Assembly: GCA_010405405.1 (NCBI GenBank) | Contig: MU004244.1 | Location: 3,895-67,894, forward strand | DNA length: 64,000 nucleotides | Reading direction: 5' to 3' | From: Microthyrium microscopicum | Lineage: Eukaryota; Ascomycota; Dothideomycetes; Microthyriales; Microthyriaceae | Part shown: one piece after another, positions 11,210 to 22,683 of the stretch | Layout: every line of letters begins with the position of its first letter | Position numbering within the stretch: the first letter of the stretch is position 1 | Translations under genes and position numbers: made by a program | Notes under the pieces: model-generated | The model's database searches: none | Told to the model about the DNA's origin: nothing | The model's input: only the letters and a program-made list of their open reading frames with translations

Positions 11210-11992
11210 TTACTCTAGAGCATAATATCCTGCTAATATGAGATTGGTTTTTTCATAATTTTTCCACAGCGCGATTCTTGATTCGCGAAATTCCACCATC
11301 GGAGCAGACTTATCCGTCAGGTAGAATTGAGCAGCTTTCCATCGTCCTCTCCCCAGATTGTGGACTTTCATGACTTCTTGCCAGTCTATGGGTTTGTAGA
11401 TTTGGATCTTAGTGTACTTGCGTTGGTAACGCAAAATCTGTTGCAAGAAAGGTTTGACTGTGAGTTCGAAGGATTCCGAGAACCAGCCTGTCCGGTATGC
11501 GAAGCATATCTCGATGAATCGAAGGGCTGGTAGCAGTTTGACCATATCGATTCCAGCAAATCTTACAACTCCATCAACTCCAATTTCGCAAGTCCTATCG
11601 CTTTTAACTAATTGGACCAGGCGAACTCTCTGTATGCAATGTCGGTAGGGGCGAAAAACACAGCCCGCTTCGCAATCGGGTGTGGTATAGAAGAGGTTTT
11701 CAGAGTAGAGAACCTGCGATGCTTCGAAATGTATTTGTCGGTTGACACGAAGAAGGCAGACAAAATTGGCAATCACTCTCAAGTGGTCGGCGTAGGGCAT
11801 TTTATAATGCTGACAGGCAAGATGCTGGGGAACAGGGCTGACGAGAGCGGCGACATATATCATTCGTCGGATCTCGCACGGAAGCATCATGAAAGGAAAT
11901 GGCGCGTTTTTTGAGGGATTTTCGGTGTCGAGCGGTTCGGTGGGTGGACTCAAGCCGATGGATTCGCGTGCACTGAGAAGATGAGCATCCAT
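11210..11992 (-). CDS. 2EXR-like protein, array copy 4
   Basis: Intronless, 260 residues. It has an extra N-terminal stretch of about 30 polar residues before MMLPCEIRRMIYVAAL. The signature LLRVNRQIHFEASQVLYSEN is the best preserved of the array, and GIDMVKLLPALRFIEICF follows. The C-terminal KYTKIQIYKPIDW block matches the PRIVINNPTDW block of copy 2. It is the most upstream and most diverged copy, consistent with an older duplication. Function unknown, as for the other members. Confidence 0.83.
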   Translation of the reverse strand: MDAHLLSARESIGLSPPTEPLDTENPSKNAPFPFMMLPCEIRRMIYVAALVSPVPQHLACQHYKMPYADHLRVIANFVCLLRVNRQIHFEASQVLYSENLFYTTPDCEAGCVFRPYRHCIQRVRLVQLVKSDRTCEIGVDGVVRFAGIDMVKLLPALRFIEICFAYRTGWFSESFELTVKPFLQQILRYQRKYTKIQIYKPIDWQEVMKVHNLGRGRWKAAQFYLTDKSAPMVEFRESRIALWKNYEKTNLILAGYYALE

Positions 11993-13171
11993 CTTGAGGA
12001 CAAAAGGCCTTTCAGTGCCAGTGCTTCAATGGAAAAGCTGGGGCGCAATGTTTTTGCACGGTCTTGAGAGACTGTGTTCTGATATTGGTCTTTACGATGA
12101 AACTTGGGCTCCGGGTGGAAAAGGTATTGGAGTTGGAAAAGGTTGAAACACTGAAGTTTGGCTTGAACAAGAACAATTTTTAGTTCTACAATTGTTAGCA
12201 TGAATGCTCCGTCGGTCTGCAAAGCAGTTGCAGTGCTGGTTAGTGGGGTGTTTCCTCAAGTGCTGCGCCAGGACTTGTTTAAATTTTACCTCCTTCTAAT
12301 ATTCTCTTATTCTCTTGCTGAATTGGGCATCTGCTTGAGGGTAATGATACACAAAGGGGAAGGAGCCGTCGGGGTGAGCAGAGCAAGGAATCAATCAACT
12401 AAGGCAACTAGCACTTAATAGCGTGGTAGTGAGCCAGCTTAACCACTTCAGAAGCTGAGAGGTAGGTACCAAAAATGAGCATTATGTTCAAGGATGTATA
12501 AAGGATGTCAACGCCGAAGCTTCGAGTCGGAATGATAATTAGCGCTTTTAAGTTGTGGCCAAGTCATGAAACACATACCCGAAAACTGATATCTGTTCGA
12601 GCTAATTCAATTCTGCACAATCTTGAGATCAGTCACCAGGGCGGTAGCCTAGTAAAACACCAGAAATCTTTTCACTTCGCCACAAGTCGAGTTTTTCGGG
12701 GTAATAGCGCCCTTGGAAAAGTGCCCAGAGAGTTTACCTATCAACTACAATGGCACAAAGATATTCAGTTCCATTGATTCTTAAAGCATCAATCACTAAG
12801 GGACAAGAGTTCTAAACGTGAGGAGTTGATGGCATAGGCCGTTACTAGACCCAAATTTTCGAAGATGTTCACAATAATATGCTGCGAGATGGGCTTTTGT
12901 GAAGTTCATGAAGAGCAGCCAAAAGCTTCATTTTATTGAATAATGAAGTGCAGAGCTGCAGACAAGAGGCCCTTCAGACTCTCGAAGAAGATAGTCTAAA
13001 AGGTAGGCTTTAGAGTAAGGCTATGGCTGATTTTCTTAAATAAAACGGGTTCAGGAACTCAATCCTATCTAGTTCCCTAAAGAGTCTGAACAAAATGTTA
13101 TGTATCTCATTCACAAAAACTTCATAAGAATCACACTAGATGAAACACTCTTCCTGCCTTGAAGCTGATAC
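11993..13171. other. Spacer between the 2EXR-like array and the zinc-finger-like array
   Basis: About 1.2 kb. The short frames here have no recognisable motif and no family resemblance. I see no gene, repeat or RNA. Confidence 0.45.
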
Positions 13172-14413
13172 CTAGGCTCCAGATGTTTCTTGGCCCAGAT
13201 TACCGGTTGCCAGGTCTTTTTTCTTCTTCAGCAACTGCGCCCGCTCACGCTTCAGACGACGAAGCTCCACGACCAAAGGATGTCGATCTCGAGTCAGAGG
13301 ACGCGGAGCAATGCGACGAATTTGGTCGGGGGCAATATAGCCGACGGAACAAGTCTGAATGACCCAATCGCGATCCTCATGGGACCAAATCTGGGGGGAG
13401 AACCAATGTCCTGACTCCACCCGAGCAGTATTGTGACATTCAAGCATATGTTTGGAGAATTGGTAACTGCCTTTCAAGAATTCGAAGCGGTCAGGCTGAT
13501 GGTGCTTGTTATGAATGACTTCTGCGTTACCGCCATCTAAAAACACGTTAGTGTGGCAAAAATATCAAAGAGCGGATTACTTACTGCAGTAACGACACCC
13601 TAGCAGGACCCAGTTTCCATTCTTATCCTGAGTTACAGGGAACTCGGTGACTTCCATGGAGGCTCGTGTGTTCTTGACAACGAGGTCTGCGGGTATATAG
13701 GGAATTGGTGAGGGAGTTGGCGCGAAGGCGTGGATCTGGCGGTCTTCCAAAGCGGCAATTGCCGAATCAACCACTTGGAGGCGAGCATCGATCTGCGCAA
13801 TTGCTGCCTGTGATCCAATTTGGACGGTCGCGGGAGGGTTAGAAGTTCCACTCATCACGATATCTTGCTGAGGCTGCGGATTCGGAACAGATGGGGTGGG
13901 AAGCAGGAACGAAAGACTTGGTAGAAGAGGAACAGACGACCGATCGCCTGGCATCGAGGGAGAAAATGGATCGACTCCAGTTGGGCCATATATCTCGGAG
14001 CGAGTGCCATTGTCCACCAAGCTGAAAGCCACTGGCGTTCTAGGGAAATCTGAAGCTCCTGGCTCGAGCTCAAAATCACATGGATCCAGAGTAGGTATCA
14101 ATGCAGGTGAGTTGGGCATCGTATCGCTAAGGAATGCACCTGGACGAAAAGAGACGGCATCCGGGAGGTTCAGCGACTCGGGATAGCCCCGGAAATGCAT
14201 CGTGTTCGTAAAGCGATCATATTTGACATGCCCATTTGGCGCAGGATAGATGGTTGGCATTATTGGAGCAGTGGGATCCAACATTTGTGAATTTCGAGCT
14301 CGAGAGTCAAGAGGATGATCTACCACTGGAATTTCTTGAAACCGAGAATAGGCATAGCCGTGAGAAGGCGAAGGGAAGTCAGGCTCATTGAGAAAGTCGG
14401 AATCATCAGACAT
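13172..14413 (-). CDS. Zinc-finger-like array protein A (CxxC...Hx4H family)
   Basis: I do not recognise this family by name. Exons 13585..14413 and 13172..13536 give 397 residues. The first 260 residues are Pro/Ser/Asp-rich and probably disordered. The core is Cys273-x2-Cys276, then NGGNA, then FEFLKG, then His306-x4-His311, followed by a W-rich segment (WFSPQIW, WVIQTC) and a C-terminal Arg/Lys helix ending in LKKKKDLA that could act as a nuclear signal. The 48-nt intron splits the codon after Cys276 in phase 1, the same place as in four other members. A zinc-binding fold is inferred from the Cys/His spacing only. Confidence 0.82.
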
Positions 14414-16627
14414 TTTGAAAACTTTGGAGAGTCTTCGTGAGCTAGTGAAGATTTGATGTTGAAGGAAATTGTAGACAGGGAATTTATGAAATGGCGGAAT
14501 GAAGGCTTCGATTGTTCATGAAATTTATATATGGCGCCAACATGATTTCAAGTGATGGTAGTCTCCCTCGAGAGGTTGCCCATGGTGAAAGTGTCCCTTC
14601 AGGTACAGAAATAGTAACATGTTCCAAAGGTTATAGAGCAGTGAAGGAAACGAAGAGCCATTGAAAGAGGGGAAAGAACATGGAAAAAAGACAGGCACCT
14701 CGTCAACAGTAGTGAACTACTGCCTCTTGAAGAGGAGGTGGCGATGATAGGCAAGAGGCACACATCGCCAAAGTGAAACTATTCACCTCCCTTTTAAGAG
14801 GAAAGAGGTTTTGGAACAGCTACAACGCTTTAAAAAACAGAAATCCCAGAAAGAATTCGAGCCTCATCAGACAGATCAATCATGCATCAAGCCCAATTAA
14901 TATCCATATTCAATCCAATCGACTGAACTGGAGCGCCAGAACTTCATGACCAATTGTATGTGTACATAATTTGTAAAGTCCAATCGAGCGGTAAGAAGTC
15001 GCTGCTATGGGATGCTTGAGCGAAGGGACGACGCGACAATTCTGGTCGAAAAGCAACAATAATCAATGCTGAGTTCCACCAACCCGACAGCCGGATCAGT
15101 AGCATGGCCTCGACATGGAGCGTCTGGTACGCTGTCAATACCTTTGATCAACCAAAGACTACGGTAAGGATGGAATTGAGATGATGCCTTTCAGTGTTAC
15201 AATATGAATCAACGCGCGCGCGCTGGGCCGGCCAGGAGTCTTTGGATCCGCTGCCTAATCTATCAAACACATATGGTCATCAGCTGAACTGGATGGGATT
15301 GGACATGATGCCACGGCAATCAAGGAGAATTCAAGGAATGAGCAAAGACATGAATTTCAGCAATCGCTTCCCTGATGACCACCGCCTCCTCCAAAGAAAG
15401 AATATCGAATCTCCTGTTTCACCCCATTGACAATAAACCAAGACACTTTCATGAGAAGTATGATACTTGATCACAGCGCGTGATCGACAATTGATATCGA
15501 CTGACTGGAGCCCGCCACTTATTGCCTCCAGTTGAACAAACATAGTGTGATGATCGGATAGCAATTCGCAGGATGTGCTCCCATTCGAGGGTAAATGTCC
15601 TGACCACTATTTGCCAACCCAATGTATATACAATGCCCTCTCATGAATATCATCCTTGTAAAAGTTGGCACGGAATTGTTCTTCTACAGGGGTCATAAGC
15701 ATCTGTCCAATGAGATGTCAAGCCACACGGGAGCTAATGGTAATCCCTGCGAAATGGATGTCTCCCACTTTACAACAATCATTGTAACAAAGGGATCAGA
15801 AGAGGAGGAAGTCTGGCTGCTTTGCTCATATATCTGGCATTTTCCGGTAGCGGATGATCTGGTAGACGACCAGCGCAAGGCCTCTAAGCATTTGTAGATA
15901 CGCAGTAAATAGATGTAGGTCAGATGGGCATGCACTGAGAATGGCAACTGGTCGAAAATTTGGCTGACTTGCGCTAGAGATGACGGGATCTATCACCATA
16001 TTCCAACAAAACAATGGGCTGTCGTTTACAGCGCATGAGATAGACTTGTTCAGTGGTCATGCCCGGACATGAAAAACAAAGCAATCATATAAGGTAACAA
16101 AGGGCATGAACGAGGCTTTTGATTGGGGCACATGCTTTGAGATTTTACATTGGCAGGAAAGCTTTTTTAAGTCGCAATGGTACTCTCATGGCTTTCGATG
16201 TCAGGAGGACTTTCTTGTTAATTTCAGCTCAAAGTTTTACAATACAAGATGCAATTTGACTAGTTCTATTCTACATATCCAGCGCATGATGTCGAGGCAA
16301 CAAGACCAGAAAAGCTGGTTATGACCCGCATAAAACCCAAAGTAAACGCTGGCATCGCTTGTCCCGAAAACCTCGAGCTTTTGGAAGCCATTGCCATTCT
16401 TGGCAGTCTTGCTTTTGGAATATAAATATACATGCTGCAACCTTCTGCTTTCTGCATCACAGCCTATCATTGCCATCAAGCCAGAAAGAGCAATAAAGTC
16501 ATCGTACCTGCCACCGAAGGCAGCCACTCCTCGCCGCTATCTCCCCATAGTTCATCATTCTTGATACCCTTGATACCAACATCCTTTTCAATCACTGATC
16601 ATGCTTCTCGTCGGAATTTGGCGTCCT
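14414..16627. other. 2.2-kb spacer between genes A and B
   Basis: Holds the gene A promoter at its left end. Many short frames occur on both strands, but none shows the family core, a recognisable domain or coding-like composition over more than about 80 codons. No tRNA or repeat recognised. Confidence 0.45.
14524..14531 (-). promoter_or_regulatory. TATA-like box of gene A
   Basis: TATATAAA on the minus strand, about 110 bases upstream of the gene A start codon. Similar boxes precede genes B, F, G and N of the same family. Confidence 0.4.
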
Positions 16628-17785
16628 TTATTCCTTCTTGACGCGCTTCTTTCGAGGCTTGAGTGGCGGTAATTGGCCAGTAGCGCGTCTGTGGTCCTTG
16701 TCGGCCGTGCCTTCATCTCTTGCCTTCTTCTTGCTGGGATGAAGTTTGACCCACACTGGCTTTGGGACGATGCTGCCTTTTTCATCCTCGGTGATGATTC
16801 CCACGTTGCATACCCTATTGATGAAGTCCCAGCCGCCCCGTTCCGTCTTTTTGAGCGGCTTCCAGTCCTCATCGGAGGGAGTCAAGCCATGTGTAGAAGC
16901 CAGATGCTCTTGTAGAGCGCGCTGGGATGAGATGAATGTCAATCGTCTCGCAGTGCCATTCTTCGATACCGCGGCCCGACAGTTTCCTCCATCTGGTATA
17001 GGGTATTAGCATGGCGACGTTATCAACGAGAGGTATTCCTTACCACAGAACTTGCATCCTAACAGGATATATCGCGTGACACCGTCCTTGTAAGGAGTAG
17101 GGTCCTCGACGACAGGAAGATCCTTCATCTGTAACTCTGCCGGGTCGGGGAGCTGAGTCTTGGTGGTGATCTTGACTTTTGGAGGATAGTGGCCGCCAAG
17201 AGCGCGGATCACGACCCAGTCCGGGATCGATGGTCCCAGTTTTGGTAGTGTATACTCCTCGGTATCAGAATCTGCTTCCTCGCCATAGGCGTCATCATCA
17301 CTATCAGGCTCCTCCTGTTTCATCTCCCCATCGTCTCCATCGGACTCTTGTTGGTCAGTGCCCTCAAATACGGTCTCGTATGATCGTTTTTGGGAAGTTC
17401 TAGACGCTCGGGTAGGGAAGAGGTAATCCGGGGCCATCGGGTTATCCTCAAAGTGGAAATCTTCATTTTGAGCAGGAAAGACGATGGAGTCAGTGTTACC
17501 GTCCTTTACGAGATCTATTGGACGAGCAACAGCCGGCTGCGGATGCGCCCTCAGGTGATCGGAGGTCCCATATCGGTTGCTCTGTGATAGCTCTTTGGAA
17601 TAGTGAGAAGTGTGACTATTTCTGCGGAGTGCCAGATTGGCTTGGCGGAAGGAGACGAAATCTGGATCGAAGTCGAGATATTCACTGGGGTCGAAATCAT
17701 CCTGGGGATTGGCCTCTTCCTCACGCACGGAAGACTTGGTGTCCTCGTAGTAGGAAGAGCCGTCGTGCTCGTGGTTGAAAGACAT
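16628..17785 (-). CDS. Zinc-finger-like array protein B
   Basis: Exons 17044..17785 and 16628..16992, with a 51-nt intron (GTAAGG donor, ACCAG acceptor), give 368 residues. I chose the methionine at 17785 (MSFNHEHDG) because most relatives start with MS and the upstream extension is basic and unlike them. The N-terminal 240 residues are acidic, with long Glu/Asp runs near 150-190. The core is Cys244-x2-Cys247, DGGNCRA, a long linker, His277-x4-His282, then WDFINRVC. The tail ends in PLKPRKKRVKKE, a likely nuclear localisation signal. GNA is replaced by GNC here, which adds a third nearby cysteine. Intron phase and position match genes A, C, D and G. Confidence 0.82.
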
Positions 17786-17932
17786 TTCGGATGTGGTGAT
17801 GACTGCAATTAACAAGAGTCTTTGGGGTATTCTCGCATTGAGATCTATTTTTGAACGAGAGAGGAACTTCGAATTGTCAGAACGTGGGTGGTGGGAAGAG
17901 CGGTGGATCAAGATGGAGGATGAACTGAAAAA

Positions 17933-17940
17933 TATTTATA
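17933..17940 (-). promoter_or_regulatory. TATA-like box of gene B
   Basis: TATAAATA on the minus strand, about 150 bases upstream of the chosen gene B start. Its position supports the start at 17785 over the longer frame, whose start at 17911 would lie only about 20 bases from the box. Confidence 0.4.
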
Positions 17941-18698
17941 GTGGTCATGTTCACAGTGGTCCACCTTAAACACTTAATAACGGCAAGAGCCACGGGAAAG
18001 TGAAAGTTCAAGTCTTCAAATGGCAGTCGCGACCTAGAGAAGTGACAGTGACAGAAGTCGCTCTTTCCTAGCACGCGACGACCCGGGCGGGAAGGCACGA
18101 GGTATGGCGTCTCAGATCTTAGATCTCGCTTTTCGCGGCAAGCGTATTCAACTGCGAAGTACTAGCTCCTACCTCATCACTCGAGAACGGGCCTTCGGGG
18201 TTGGAAGCTGAAAGCTACGCTCATGGTAGCAAAATCTGAAAATGAGTTGTCAAGTTGCTGATCTCCAGATTTCACCGACACAGCATTATTTCATCGCTTT
18301 GTGAGTACCAAACTAGAACATCGAGCATCCTTTTGGTTTTATATAATACTTTGTTCTTGGCGAGGGACACATTGGTTCCTATATCTACCTCTTTATTACA
18401 CATTAATCGCTTCGAAAGCCTGGTTGACATATCGATACTTCTTTTCAACTACCACAACGTATTATCAGAGGTTGATCTTGCTAGATGGACATCTAGCTCC
18501 GCTTCGTAACAGAATAGCAATATTTGAACAGCACAATAGATGATACTACAACACGATCAACTTCTTCCCTCTCCTTCTCTCATACACCAAGTCAACTAAT
18601 GCCCTAAAGCTTTGCAGCTTGAGCCGCGACTGGCAGCTTCTTCAAATAACCCAGAGGCATCGTATTATACCTGTGCGACTTCTATCAACTTAAGGCTC
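17941..18698. other. Spacer between gene B promoter and the decayed copy
   Basis: About 750 bases. It contains short frames without family resemblance. No gene or repeat supported. Confidence 0.4.
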
Positions 18699-19120
18699 TT
18701 AATTCTCCTCATCATCGTATCGCTTGGGCTTTTTGGACGCGCGGCGAGGAAGAAGAGTATTGGCGTTGTGGACTTGCTCTTGCTGGACATTGCCTTGAGA
18801 AGTCTCAGCTTCTTGAGGCGGCTGATAGGCCTCGAATGATAGCTCAAAAGCAGTCTCTGCTTTTTTCGCCTTTGCCTCTGCCAACGCCTTCTTCGCCGCC
18901 GCATCAGCTTTCGCTTTTTGTCGACCAGCCTTTCGATCGTCCTGGCTCTCCTTGGCAAACTTCGAGACGACCACTTTGGGGATGATTCTACAGGTTTCGT
19001 CGTCGGGGATGGTCTCGACATGACAAGGGCTCATAGCCTAATCCCAGCTGTTTCGATATTTTCTCAGTGCCGTAGGCTCCTCATCGTGAACGGCCTTGAC
19101 TATAGTCATGAGTTACTGAC
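18699..19120 (-). pseudogene. Decayed copy of the zinc-finger-like family (C-terminal part)
   Basis: An open frame of 111 codons (18699..19034) encodes a Lys/Ala-rich helix and a basic PRRASKKPKRYDDEE tail like those that end the intact members. Immediately upstream in the same frame, past one stop codon after a Trp-Asp pair, lies VKAVHDEEPTALRKYRNSW, which matches the segment after the second histidine in gene C (HLQAVHEEMPT...NWNW). The cysteine half of the core and the whole N-terminus are missing. I read this as a truncated pseudogene. A fragment still translated from 19034 cannot be excluded. Confidence 0.6.
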
Positions 19121-19461
19121 ACTCTATTGTCATGCTTCGCGGACAAATCATTATACTATTGCTTTTTGATTACGAGCGACGGACATGGCATATCTCTTTG
19201 GTGCTATGAAACATTTCAAATGGTTTTGAGGGAAGCCTTTGTTCTTATTTTATTCTCTACTTCACGTTTCCCTTGCGGAGCTCGCTTGGGTTGATCATAC
19301 AACTGTTTTACATCAATTATTTTTAAACGAAATGAGTCTTGCCAAAACGACAACCCTGTGCTCGGTACAAGAGCATAATAATAACAAATCAACCGCTGGA
19401 CCACGACAGCACAGTAGCAGCATCCTGAGCACATCTCCTACCTCTTTCCCAGCGAAAGAGT

Positions 19462-21141
19462 TCAATGAATCTTCCCATCTTCGGCCTGATTATATTTCCT
19501 AGACATGTATTCAAGCCACTTGACCTTGCCAGTACGAACGCCTAGACGCGATCCCCGAAAGAAGTCTCGCTGGTCATAAACTTCTTCACCCACCATCATC
19601 CGTCGCTCGCGGCGTAGGGAAGACTCATCCAAAGCAGAAAGCTGGGCACTTTCGTCGTAGAATGTCGCCTGCTGGAAAGGGACTTCGTATTCAATAAGCT
19701 CATCAGCTTCAGACTTCTCAACACCCTTCTTCGCACCCTTCTTCTTCTTTTTGGGGTTACCTCGACCCGCCTCTCGCTTCTTCTGGCTCTCTTCGGCAAT
19801 ATCAGAGACAATTATTTTGGCCTTCAGACTAGCCTTGACGTTGTCAAGTTCGGTTTCTGGAAACTCTTCATAGACACATCGATGCTTTAGCCAGTTCCAA
19901 TTGGCCCGATCTTTCTTTGGCAGGGTCGGCATTTCTTCATGAACAGCTTGAAGGTGCGCGGCAAAAGCTCGTGGCCCTCGGAGGAAACCGAGACGATCTT
20001 TCGAGGCTTGGTAGAATCGCGCATTGCCCCAGGGTCCTGCCACAGCTTGTTAGTAGTAAATGGAGAAGGAATCTGGGGCTCACTTACCACATTCCGGATA
20101 CGGACAGCCTAGGAGTCCTATGAAGCCATTGCCTAGATCGATCATGGGTAGCTCGTCAAGACTTTCGATGGTGGTAGCATCGGGCTGCTCCAAAGCTACC
20201 CCTGGTTGTGGTCGTGCCGGTGCTCGCTTCTTCTTTGGAGTATTCGCGATAGAAGCCGGAGCTGAGGATCCTTGCTTGAATGGCAGTTGTATTGGCTGTG
20301 CCAGATTTGTCAGGTCCGGATTGGGCAGTGTTGGGTCTAGTGACCTCAGCGTTGGTGAATATGATTGAGTGTTGTAGTAGGCCACAGGAGAGGAGGATCC
20401 TTGTTCTTGCGCTGAGAGGTGTGAAATTGGGGTCTCAGCCTGCGAGGGATAGGTTTCTGGTGTTTGCACTCGGCGAGAATATCGTGATTGGCTTGTCAGA
20501 TGTGGTCGCGGCTGCTTTCGCGTTTGCTTGCTATGTGGCTGTCGCTGTTGCTGTCGTGTCTGCTTCTTGGGTCGATTTCGTGCTCGCTTATTGGTCTTCC
20601 GAGAAAGATCTTTGTCTTCAACATATGGTCGCTTTGCTGTGACTGGACTTCCTTGGCCTGCTTGCAAATCGGAAGCCGAATGAGGGATGTTTTGTGTAAG
20701 ACCAGGATCCACTACGGAGGTTTCCATACGGAGAACAGACGCTGGGTCCAATGGCGAAGCTCCAATAGGATCCGGATTCAATGACATGCCAAGAGCAGGA
20801 GACCATCGGTCTGGAGGAAATTGGTAGTACTGGCTGTCGTCATAGCCATCTTCGAACTAGGAGAGATGTCAGTTTGTTTTATCTGAACCGCAACTGCTTC
20901 TACTTACAGTTGTAAGATATGTCTCTAGATTGGGGAGGCCCAGCCAAGCGTGATACTCCTCCGAGCTCATGCCTTCCTTGTAATCAGGTGTTGATGGATT
21001 GAGATCGGCTTCGATCATTCGCATTAGATCCGTGGAGGTCGGATTCTCATAATTGATTTCGGTGTCATATAAGATCTCTGAAACTCGACAACTCACTCCG
21101 CCGGCAAATTTACGGTCCCGAGTCACATACCGAGACGGCAT
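19462..21141 (-). CDS. Zinc-finger-like array protein C (3 exons)
   Basis: Exons 20908..21141, 20088..20856 and 19462..20036, separated by two 51-nt introns, give 525 residues. The first exon (78 residues, starting MPSRYVTRD) is not shared by other members. The middle exon is Pro/Gln/Thr-rich with basic patches (KKTRQQQRQP, KKKRAP). The core uses the wider spacing Cys329-x4-Cys334, then GPWGNAR, then His362-x4-His367, then NWNWLKHRC. A Lys-rich segment (NPKKKKKGAKKG) follows, then a conserved-looking acidic C-terminus. The second intron falls in phase 1 right after Cys334, the family position. Introns and phases all close the frame, so the three-exon model is well supported. Confidence 0.82.
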
Positions 21142-22683
21142 GGTGGACGGCGCGGTAAACTCCGGCGGTCAGATATTAGGAGGCGATATGTTGAGAGAAG
21201 CGAACAGAAAATAAAGGTAGATGATTTCGGGAGGAGAACAGAAGAGTTCGACCACTTTGCGAGTCGTTGGGATATTCGAGGAATACGGTGTTTTGGTAGG
21301 CACAAGGAATGGTGGGAAGAGGTGCTAAGGAGGTGTTATTACAACAAGAAAGGGTAAGAGATAGAGCAGCAAAACTCCATGGACTAGCGCTACTTGGATG
21401 GATTTTAGGGCCGGCACGTGCTTCCACCTCGTCTTCGAAGATATTCGTTGCGAGGTAGCGTGGAGGCTAGAATAGTCGAGGTGCCATTGTCGCGCACTAA
21501 CTCATCGCGTCAATCGCCAGGAGACGAAACACAAAGGAACGAAAGCATACCGATAGTTAATGTGCTTAGATTAGTTCACCATCTCTGCTATACATTCCTG
21601 GCTCTGTTGTATTGAGCTTTTCGTTGGAGATCTGCTGCAGGCGAGCTACCACATTAGTACTTGAAAGTAAAGATATAACCTCAATTTACATGGAAGAGTG
21701 TGAATTATCGGCGTCTGCTCTTTCTGTAATGTTTTGATCAAAGAAGTTTCTTGTTTCTGATGTGGATAGCATCGGACTGAGCTTCTGAGTGGTCTAAAAA
21801 GCGAAAATTGAGCGAAATCTGGCATAACATCACGATGAACACACTCTCTGCCCGCTTTTTTGTCTCAGTCTCAACTCGGAAGTACCTAGGTAGTTATATA
21901 CGACGTATACGCCGCGGCCTCAGATAATCTACTTCGACTTCTCATATATGGCACCGATCTCGGCTCAGTCTAACAGAGTAGGAGTTTACATCGGCCCCAT
22001 TGTCTTCTTTCTGTTGAATTCTAAAGCCAGCACAAGATCTACTGCCTACGCAAGCGATCTGAAGTTTACCATGGTACGAAGGATCATTCGCAGTAGATCC
22101 GGTGTAAACTGTTGGGTTCCTCACTCTTTCATTGGAAGGGTGCGCTGGCAACATGGCAACTTAGTCGAGTGGATTATGATGCAAATACTGGGCTTTTTTT
22201 GGTACCCTGACAGTGCGTCTTATGTACCTTGAAATCATCTGGTTCTCAGGAGTTTCTTGGTAACACACAAAAACTGAAGCTTATCGTATCTCACAAGGTT
22301 GATCTCTCAACTGGAAAGTTACATCGAAATATCTCATATTATGTCTACCATTTCTCAGTTTGATGAGGACTTTGTATTTATGGTGGTGGATTGTTTATTC
22401 ATCGGCTTGGAATATCTATATTTTGCCGATCGCAATACATCAAAAGCTTATGACTCTGTTCATCATATTGACAAGATCTACCAAGATAGCTTGCCATAAC
22501 AAATACCAAACCTTGCAAGAGCAATCAACACCACTACTAGGGATATCCAGCTAGGCTTTGAGCAATCATAGCATGACAAAGAGTCAAAATCCACCAAACA
22601 ATAGCTCGCTCGCTCTGCTGTTTTGGGCCTCAACGTAAGCAGTACCCGAGCTTTCTCTCCTCTCTCACCTGTCTCTTCAAGCG
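21142..22683. other. 1.5-kb spacer between genes C and D
   Basis: Contains the gene C promoter and gene D 3' region. Only short frames; nothing recognised. Confidence 0.45.
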
